Below are positions 57,601 to 64,000 of a stretch of DNA of 64,000 nt, one piece after another. The stretch's first letter is position 1. The number at the start of each line of letters is the position of its first letter. The DNA lies in the NCBI GenBank assembly GCA_946811695.1, contig OX328132.1, forward strand, positions 127,716,808 to 127,780,807, read 5' to 3'. The notes below the pieces were generated by a model that saw only the letters and a program-made list of their open reading frames with translations, was not told the origin of the DNA and searched no databases. Both the position numbers and the translations under genes were made by a program. The DNA comes from Gonocerus acuteangulatus (Eukaryota; Arthropoda; Insecta; Hemiptera; Coreidae).

Positions 57601-60202
57601 AATCAAAATTATTGAACCCCCCCCAAAAAAAACCCTCCTCCTTAGTTAATATTTATTCAGTTCCATATGAATTCATGAAGAAAAACTTATGGGTTCAATA
57701 TGGAATGGTTTCATCATTAAACATCAACAGGGGTTGTCACATAGTCCAGTGGCTAATGGCCAGGATTTTCATGCTAGCCGATGCAGGTTCAAGTCCCACC
57801 TGAAGCAAGTTGAGTTACTTCATCTCTGGTCCCACTGAAAGAATTACCTGCTCCACCACAGATTTTTAGGAAGGGGAGCAACCTATAGATAGCACGGCGA
57901 TAATGGCCTAGATGTTGATGAGCCATAAAAAACACATCAATAGAATTTCATGAGACAAGTCGAGATTTTTCAAAAAGACAATATATTTTTAAAAGAATAA
58001 AAATATAGCTTTGTAATTGGCTATTAGTTTCATTAAATTCTTTGCTCCTTTAACATATTTAATACTAGATATATAAAAAAAGGAACTAATGGATAATGGA
58101 GGTACATCATCAATTGCAAAGGATGATAAAAAGGACAATACCACTACTGTAAGATGATTTTATTGGTAAATTTCATCTGACAAATGATGCTTCATTCTAT
58201 GAGCCCTGTAAGTATTTGAGGTACACGCATGTCTTCCTCAGCTCTGACTACCAGCATAGTCAGAGTTGAAGCAGACTATTGACGAAAGATCATTGCCAAT
58301 AAAAATATCTGCATATGGAGAGATTGACCTTTCCTATACAAGATATTTTGTGTAAACAATTGTTTTCGGTACAAATGGGATCTTTTTATAACAAATGAAT
58401 CAAATAAGTATCATTTGTTATATATTTGTACACAAGGTGGAAATATTTTTGTATTCCAGATAAATTTTGTAAAACATGTTCTACTTATTCCTCTCTTTGA
58501 ATTTTATAGTTGTTGTTTTAGGTTCAGAATAAAAGTATAACACAAAAAATTAATTACTAATCAATCATTGCAGTAGAAAAGAGTATAATGAATCAAGCCA
58601 ATTCACGAGATCAACAGTGTTTTACTGAGATCAATTTACAATCATTTCAAAATGAAGGAAGCCATAAAACATAGGCATTTAGAAATAAATTAGTCATCAA
58701 TGAATATGTAATTTAATTAATAACATTGTTTCTCAAACATTAGCTATTTAATATTTAAGCAAATGGTTACCAGAACTATCTCTTTTATTTTACCAGAGAA
58801 ATTTGCTAATGGTACAATTTGAGTACATGGGCGCTCATTAAACTAAAAACTGAGTTTTTATTTCTCAGTTTAAAATTTGCCAACACAATACTATGGCTGT
58901 ATTAATTAATAGTTTGAAAGTCAAAAAATAAAGTATAATTGACTATTCACATAGTCAGAAAATAACTGGAATTAGAAAACCTTCAGAACTAAGTCTAGAC
59001 TCTGAAATCGCACAGAATCTGTGCAGCCAGAAGAGACAGCATGGGTGTGAGAGAAATGCAGCTTCCAATCTCTTTCCTTGGTGGCTTTTAATAAGTATAC
59101 TGCAAGTTAATGGAACCCGATTTTTCTGGACCTATTTTTTTTTTCTTTTTTCACAAAAGAAAACAAGCAAGAAAAAAAACTTTATTGGTTCAACTACGTT
59201 GTGTCCTGAGGACATGAAATCTGTCAGTTCTTGGAGGCTATTTATGAACTCCTTATTAGAAGAGCTTTTCTCTCTCCAATGTGGTATAGCTCACATAAAT
59301 CTCTAGGTCTAGCTGGCACAAGGGCATTTAAGTGTTAATATGGAGATTCAGGAGGTGGGGAAAATAAAATATATAATCAACAAGAAATAATTTATTTTTG
59401 GTAGAAAATATAATTAGCATATTGTACACCATATAGTTGCTGGAATTTCAATAGCTGCCTGCTGTTGCTTTTACTGCTTAAAAGGGGGCTGAAGAGTAGT
59501 GCTTTTTTATGCAGCAAACAAATAGACGATAAATTATGAGACAGATGACTCATCAGTTTGATTAAAAAAGGAATAGTAATTGTTCTAAAAACGAGGATAG
59601 TGTATTCTTGGCAACATTACTAACAACTATTTGAATAAATGCCAAAATATTCACTCTATAAAACCAGAAGAATGTAACTAGAGTAATGGTGGGAGAAAAG
59701 GGTGATTGTTCATAGCCATAAGTTTTAGATACATCGTACAAGGATAAATGAGTGAATGCAGCCAGAGTAAAATTATATAAAAGGCTTCATGTTTAATTAT
59801 TAGAATCATAGTACCAAATAGGATAGTAATATACCAGGAAGTAGCATAGTTATCTTGAGATAAGAAGAATTTTAAACTATATAGATGATTTATTTTTGGT
59901 GCATCGACTGCTAGGAGCATTAGCACCACACTTAGATGATTGTGTCATAACCAAAATACCATGTTAAATAAAACCAATACAAATATACTACAATGTTAAT
60001 TTCCAGCCAAATAACCAATTAAAACCACTTTAAAACCCTATAGTCTTAGAGTTTAATGGCAGAAGCAAATACTATACACATAAATACTCTCACCTTCTGG
60101 CCAGTTGTCAAAAACAAACTGTGCAATTTCCCCAGCTGAATCGTTTGCATTGAACAAAAATTCTTCAGTTTTACCACTGACAAGTATTAATCGAAGATTT
60201 AT
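54577..60202 (-). CDS. UBL3: UBL3 ubiquitin-like membrane-anchored protein, 5' incomplete
   Basis: UBL3 (membrane-anchored ubiquitin-fold protein) is a beta-grasp protein that is prenylated at a CAAX box and sorts proteins to membranes and extracellular vesicles (family knowledge). Three coding exons are seen: 60094-60202, 57189-57353 and 54577-54641, with GT-AG junctions in agreeing phases, 112 residues plus TAA. The first starts INLRLILVSGKT and the second carries LRLIYQGRFLH and TTVMHLV, nearly identical to vertebrate UBL3. The last encodes DQRQKSKGGG and then a Cys-rich end, SSCCSASCSIL, with CSIL as CAAX box; a C-terminal Leu suggests geranylgeranylation. The missing part is only the first exon (about 9 residues in vertebrates), expected at higher coordinates and possibly outside the window. 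UBL3 and PNPLA8 are on the same strand, 20 kb apart. Confidence 0.92.
55251..55673. mobile_element. TIR MITE in UBL3 intron
   Basis: TAAGGGTGGGTTTACACTTG at the left and, inverted, TAAGGGTGCGTTTACATCTG at the right; 423 bp. Inside are two direct copies of TGTCGACACTTCTA(TA/CA)CC with GGTGTAAACAC or AGATGTAAACAC. TAA/TTA flanks hint at PIF/Harbinger, but the two flanks are not identical. Confidence 0.75.
55690..57188. other. UBL3 intron, nothing recognised
   Basis: T- and A-homopolymer runs (55910, 56700) and no coding signal. Confidence 0.5.
57189..57353 (-). CDS. UBL3: UBL3 exon encoding second half of ubiquitin fold
   Basis: Acceptor ATTTCAG, 165 nt, donor CAAG|GTGAAT. Encodes DWAEEAVARAEILRLIYQG, RFLHSNVTLGALGLPFGRTT and VMHLVPRENLPEPNSQ; the Asp codon at the start is split with the previous exon. 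Confidence 0.95.
57730..57932 (+). mobile_element. Full tRNA-derived SINE in UBL3 intron
   Basis: A box ATAGTCCAGTGGCTAATGGCC, B box GCAGGTTCAAGTCCCACC, body ending GGCGATAATGGCCTAGATG and an A-rich tail. ACATCAA occurs on both sides as a likely target duplication. Diverged relative of the 10611 SINE. Confidence 0.82.
57940..60093. other. UBL3 intron, mostly plain
   Basis: Contains a 10-bp inverted repeat (TCTGACTACCAGCATAGTCA, about 58244-58264) and a SINE 3' scrap at 59897-59928 (minus). Nothing else recognised. Confidence 0.5.
60094..60202 (-). CDS. UBL3: UBL3 exon encoding beta-grasp strands 1-2 and helix
   Basis: Acceptor TTTCAG, 36 codons plus one base, donor G|GTGAGA. Encodes INLRLILVSGKTEEFLF, NDSAGEIAQFVFDNWPE. 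The first codon is in phase 0. Confidence 0.94.
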
Positions 60203-60432
60203 CTGAAACAGCATGATAGATCTTTTAGAATAGATATAGCTGAAGTCTATAGTAGTAACAAATAGTATAATTTTCTGGTAGTTAATTACAGTAAAAAAGA
60301 AAAAGAAGTATTTATGTTCTACTTCAGAAGAAATCATTCACAGCCACACCTATAAGTACCACATGATAATTAGCAAAAAAATAGCAGTAGTTCAAAGAAC
60401 AAAATGAAAAAGGATTTAACCCTTTTCAAGAT

Positions 60433-60560
60433 GGTGGGCTGCACCAGCAGTTAGGTCTGGGCTGTGGGAGGCTAATGGTGGGCTTCCCCAGCTGACAGGC
60501 CCGGGCCGTGGCTGGCTGACGGTAGACTTCCTCAGCAGTCACCCCACTCCTCACTCTTTA
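60433..60560. repeat. GC-rich 44-bp tandem repeat, ~3 copies
   Basis: GGTGGGCTGCACCAGCAG (60433), GGTGGGCTTCCCCAGCTGAC (60477), GGTAGACTTCCTCAGCAGTC (60521). It lies upstream of the first visible UBL3 exon in a locally GC-rich block that runs to about 60860. Confidence 0.75.
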
Positions 60561-60868
60561 TCGTTTAAGGACAGTGGGTTTTTCCAGCTCTTTTATATAT
60601 TAGTGAGATTTCTGCGTGGGTGTGGGCGAGACTTCTCGGAAGAAGGTGTATGAACCGCCTGGTCCTTCCTCAGGTCCAGGAAGTGTTATTGAAGAGCATT
60701 CTAGGACTTTCGACAGGGAAAGTTGGCCTTTTCCAAAGCGTAAACAATGGAATTTTCTGCGGAAGCATTGCAGTTTCAAGGGAAATAAGTTTTCTTTCAG
60801 TAGTACAAAGGTGTTACGAGTAAAGGTGTTTGCACTAATTAAAGAATACATACATTACAAATAAATGA

Positions 60869-60872
<4 letters not shown>

Positions 60873-60916
<44 letters not shown>
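60873..60916. repeat. (TA)n array
   Basis: About 21 TA units. Confidence 0.95.
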
Positions 60917-60920
<4 letters not shown>

Positions 60921-61379
60921 TTATTTTGCGTAATTATTAATATCAGTTTAAATTATTTTGAAGTAATCTTTTCTTATTGCTAATGAAATAATTATGATTA
61001 AAAAAAAAGAAGGGTAACTGGGAAATTTGTAAATTAAAGGCAGTAGAGAGAAACTAAAAAAAATGAGTTAGGAATTAGAAAGTTTTTTGAACTATAAAGT
61101 ATAAAAAATAATTAAAAAAAAAAAAATATACAAAAATCTAGAATGATAAAATGTTACAATATTTTTTAAATATGGCCATTGATATAAGAAGAGGAAATTA
61201 TTTTATTGAGAGGAAACTATTGTATTATTAATTGCTAAAATATTTAGTATGTGATGTCTTTCTAAAACTTTAATTGATAATTATAACTATATTTCTGTTT
61301 CAAATATTTGAGGCAGAAGGATATTAAATACTTGAAGAAAAATAAAATAAAATTCGAAAAACCTTGAAATGGCTAAAAA

Positions 61380-61505
61380 CAAGACAACTATGGGGTGCGT
61401 GTGGAAAGCAGCTAGTAGCCGTCAGGAGGGACACACAGGTATCGGGAGGGTCTCATCACCAGGTACTCGCGGTCTCACGGCTGCCGACGTCTCCATAGGG
61501 TTAAA
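61380..61505. other. GC-rich block of unknown nature
   Basis: Unlike its AT-rich surroundings; the minus strand has ATGGAGACGTCGGCAGCCG and a 24-codon frame. Considered as the UBL3 first exon and not accepted. Confidence 0.3.
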
Positions 61506-61728
61506 AAGATTACATTTGACAAACAATTTTATTTGACTGATTATACTTTTGATTGTATACAAATTAAATACTCTTCTTTGTGTCCTTCTTAATATTTTGT
61601 CCACTTCAATAATTGAAAACTGACAAAGTCTAATTAATTCAAAACCGAAGCCAAGAAAAATATGCGGAAACCACTTTATACAATTCCATTATTATTTACA
61701 GTTAACATGAACCGCCATAAAAGTTTAT

Positions 61729-61882
61729 TTAAAACAGAAATTTAATCTATACCAAGGCATTGGTTATTGAGTTATTTTCAATGCTTGCGGCTTATTTGAA
61801 CACTCAGATGTTCAAATAAGCCACAAGCATTGAAAATAACTCAATAACCAATGCCTTGGTATAGATTAAATTTCTGTTTTAA
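61729..61882. repeat. 154-bp near-perfect palindrome
   Basis: TTAAAACAGAAATTTAATCT ... AATGCTTGCGGCTTATTTGA and its complement around about 10 bases; one visible arm mismatch (GCGGC/GTGGC). Confidence 0.92.
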
Positions 61883-62437
61883 GTTTTTATTATATTTTAT
61901 TTATTTATTTTTTTTTTAATGTTCAATACTTATTGATTTACAGTGCATCTATTAGAGGTAATAAAGATGATAAACAAAGAAAATCCATTTTTACATGTTT
62001 TTCATTTAGTTCCTAGAAAGGCATTTCTCATGTTATCAACAAGAAAATATGCTATACTTTAAACATATACCCAGTACATAAATTAGGAGAAAATATCTAC
62101 AAAGGCATTCCAGGTATACACAGCTGATTAAAAACAACTAAGTCAATAGCAAATAAGATTCAACAATGCTAATCTGAGATAAAGAAACTAAAATTAAAAC
62201 CTGCTATCACTTATTTCAGGCAAGTTCTAGTAACAGGATTACCTAAAAATTAATATCTAAGCAAAATGAAATACACACATTATTTATAAAACTTGTGCCA
62301 TAGTGCTGCTCAATTATATTGAGACGCTAGAATACCCTTCACTATACGAGTCATTGTAGAATAGAATGACAACCTGCAAGTTTAAGTAAAAACAGATATG
62401 CCCCTTGCGAATAATATAGGTAAACCTAATATTAATA

Positions 62438-62438
62438 A

Positions 62439-62469
<31 letters not shown>

Positions 62470-62480
62470 TATACATAATA
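62438..62480. repeat. (TA)/(CA) microsatellite
   Basis: TATA then CACA repeats. Confidence 0.9.
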
Positions 62481-62911
62481 TGTGGTACTTGTGTACTACA
62501 CGGGCCCAGAGATTCGATACCAGATACCAGTGATTTAGTAAAAACTTTAAACATAAGATTATTTACAATTAATCATTGCATAAAAAGGATCCTCTGGATG
62601 AATAAATGAAATGGACAGAAGTTCCACACCTTAAATCATTCTTCATTTTACAGTTTTTAACATGAAATCTCCATCTAACATTATTAACAATAACAAAACT
62701 TCATAGAATTTCCATTACTGCATATCTTTTCTTTCGAAATAATACCTCTTTCCTAGAAAAATGAAACTGCACTTTCTTCATTATTAATTGTTCTAAAAAG
62801 CCACCTAAAATTATAAATATTAAACTAAATTAATAATTTTTTTTTTTTTTTATAAATATGGCACAGGTCGAAATAATAGTACTCCATTTTATGTACTATT
62901 TTATTTTTGAC

Positions 62912-62957
62912 ACGCCCTACATGTTTCGTGGCCTTTATGCCACCTCCTCAGGGGCCA
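62912..62957 (-). ncRNA. Hammerhead-like ribozyme motif
   Basis: GCCC-CUGAGGA-G-GUGGC-AUAAAG-GCCAC-GAAA-C-AU-G-UA-GGGC: complete core, 5-bp helix II, minimal helix III, 4-bp helix I (GCCC/GGGC). An AATAAA-like stretch follows near 62890. One extra G lies between core and helix II. Confidence 0.65.
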
Positions 62958-63055
62958 CTAAATCCCCATGTGTGGATAGCTCGCCACCCATACTAAGACT
63001 TAAAAAAAAAAAAAAGTCTAAGTATGGGTGGTGAGCTATCCACACATGGGGATTT

Positions 63056-63115
63056 AGTGGCCCCTGAGTAGGTGGCATAAAGGCCACGAAACATGTAGGG
63101 CGTGCCAAAAATAAA
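63056..63115 (+). ncRNA. Hammerhead-like motif, core mutated (right arm)
   Basis: Same as the left-arm motif but CUGAGGA reads CUGAGUA. Helices I-III, GAAA and UA are kept; AATAAA at about 63108. Confidence 0.55.
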
Positions 63116-63169
63116 ATAGTACATAAAATGGAATACTATTATTTCGACCTGTGCCATATTTATAAAAAA

Positions 63170-64000
63170 TAAATAAATATACATAAATAAAGGTCAGAAA
63201 TCGTGGAATTGAAAATTAATAATGTGTATTGTTTTTATACTGATCTAGGAAATAAGGTTATGATATTTAAAAATCAAATTATAATCATTAAAAGTAATAT
63301 TCATAGAATCACTGTTATCTGGTATCAAATCATGGGGGCCCGTATCTTTCATAAGTACCAAATATGTTTAAGGTTATGGTGGCTAATAGAAAAAAAAACA
63401 TATGGAAATGGTTGGTTCCAGACTGGTCCAATGGTTAGCATATTGGGGTATTACAACAAACAGCCACCATCTTACAAGATGCTCTCTTAAACCGATCAAG
63501 TGATAAGTTGACATTATCCAGAGATAGTCTCCAGAAAGAGTTCTTTACTTTGGATTCTTAGAATGGGTTGCAATCAGAAGATAGACAACCGAAGTCAATG
63601 TATAGCAAAGATTAAAAAAAAAAAAATAATAATAAAAAAATAAATAAAGAATAAAAATAAAACGAGAAAGAATCCAAAGTGTTCTACTCCATGGTAAAAG
63701 ATCTCAGACATCAAGTAGCTGCATATAAAACAAGAAACTGTGTATGAAACTAAAACAAAAACAAAAAAAAAAAAAAAAAAAAAAAACTGCTCAACCAGCA
63801 ATACCAAGCATGTAACAGTGACATTCGAACGTAAGTGAGGGTCTTTTTGTGAAGACCACATCCAGGTACTTTTAGTGGTGATTGCAGTGATTTTAAATAC
63901 TTATGTTGATTACTATATTTATATCATATGGTTTCTAACTAACCCTTAGATAACCTGTATTTTAAGTAATGGCCTAAATGAAAATAAGAAGAATATATTT
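63170..64000. other. AT-rich DNA, nothing certain
   Basis: 63420-63445 (GACTGGTCCAATGGTTAGCA) looks like a tRNA A box but has no B box. A-homopolymers near 63612 and 63764. Confidence 0.4.

Larger units (their letters stand above)
62851..63165. repeat. Palindromic repeat carrying two hammerhead-like motifs
   Basis: Arms 62851-63002 and 63014-63165 (TATAAATATGGCACAGGTCG, GACACGCCCTACATGTTTCG, TATCCACACATGGGGATTTA) around an A-run. Arms differ at only a few sites. Confidence 0.9.

Noticed and set aside
58201..58300. Another hammerhead motif near GAGCTGAGGAAGACATGCG
   Set aside because: CUGAGGA present but no GAAA core and no helix II after it.
60616..60864. 82-codon plus-strand frame
   Set aside because: No homology recognised, overlapping frames on both strands, no splice or family support.
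61422..61604. Minus-strand METSAAVRPRVPGDE as the UBL3 first coding exon
   Set aside because: VPGDE recalls VPADM of vertebrate UBL3, but no GT donor follows in phase 0 at the needed place; the next GT would add unrelated residues.
63420..63490. Possible tRNA gene
   Set aside because: A-box-like sequence but no B box, anticodon stem or acceptor pairing.

Overview
This is an AT-rich, repeat-dense animal genomic window. It has GT-AG introns of several kb, long (TA)n arrays, tRNA-derived SINEs and many LINE, LTR and TIR-transposon relics, with no bacterial-type gene density. The two host genes and the transposon set (mariner, pogo-like, piggyBac, PIF/Harbinger, R1/R2-type LINEs, Penelope-like ends) suggest an arthropod, probably an insect. 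The species cannot be read from the sequence.

Host genes, both on the minus strand. (1) Positions 7,903-34,660 hold a complete eight-coding-exon gene for a calcium-independent phospholipase A2 of the iPLA2-gamma (PNPLA8) family. The exons sum to 1,698 nt, or 565 residues. The glycine-rich DGGG loop, the GVSTG nucleophile elbow and the DGG catalytic-Asp motif are intact, and every splice phase agrees. (2) Positions 54,577-60,202 hold the last three coding exons of UBL3, a prenylated ubiquitin-fold membrane anchor, ending in a Cys-rich CAAX tail (CSIL). The small first coding exon was not found.

Everything else is introns, intergenic AT-rich DNA and transposons. By region: 0-7 kb has a broken copia relic, divergent tRNA-like SINE heads and a pogo-type MITE. 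8-16 kb, in PNPLA8 introns, has a gypsy gag flanked by inverted LTR pieces, a Jockey/I-like LINE tail, SINEs and a second pogo-type MITE. 16-23 kb has a mariner copy split by a 3.7 kb TIR element that itself holds a 744-bp near-perfect palindrome and a Helitron-like module with 123-bp tandem repeats. 23.5-27.4 kb has two LTRs of one family in opposite orientation around a LINE ORF1, all set in (TA)n. 27.9-34.2 kb has a 1.68 kb foldback element, another TIR element, an R1-type LINE, a second Helitron-like copy and a piggyBac relic. 36.5-42.3 kb has a piggyBac MITE, an R2-type LINE relic and a 4.4 kb PIF/Harbinger element with a two-exon MADF-type accessory gene. 43-54 kb is mostly plain AT-rich DNA.

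The most unusual signal is a scattered set of about ten hammerhead-ribozyme-like motifs (CUGANGA core, short hairpin, GAAA-N-NN-N-UH, then AATAAA). Most sit in inverted pairs inside short palindromic repeats at 27.4, 35.4, 38.7/40.1, 47.0/47.1, 47.3/47.4 and 62.9/63.1 kb. This resembles the terminal repeats of Penelope-like retroelements.
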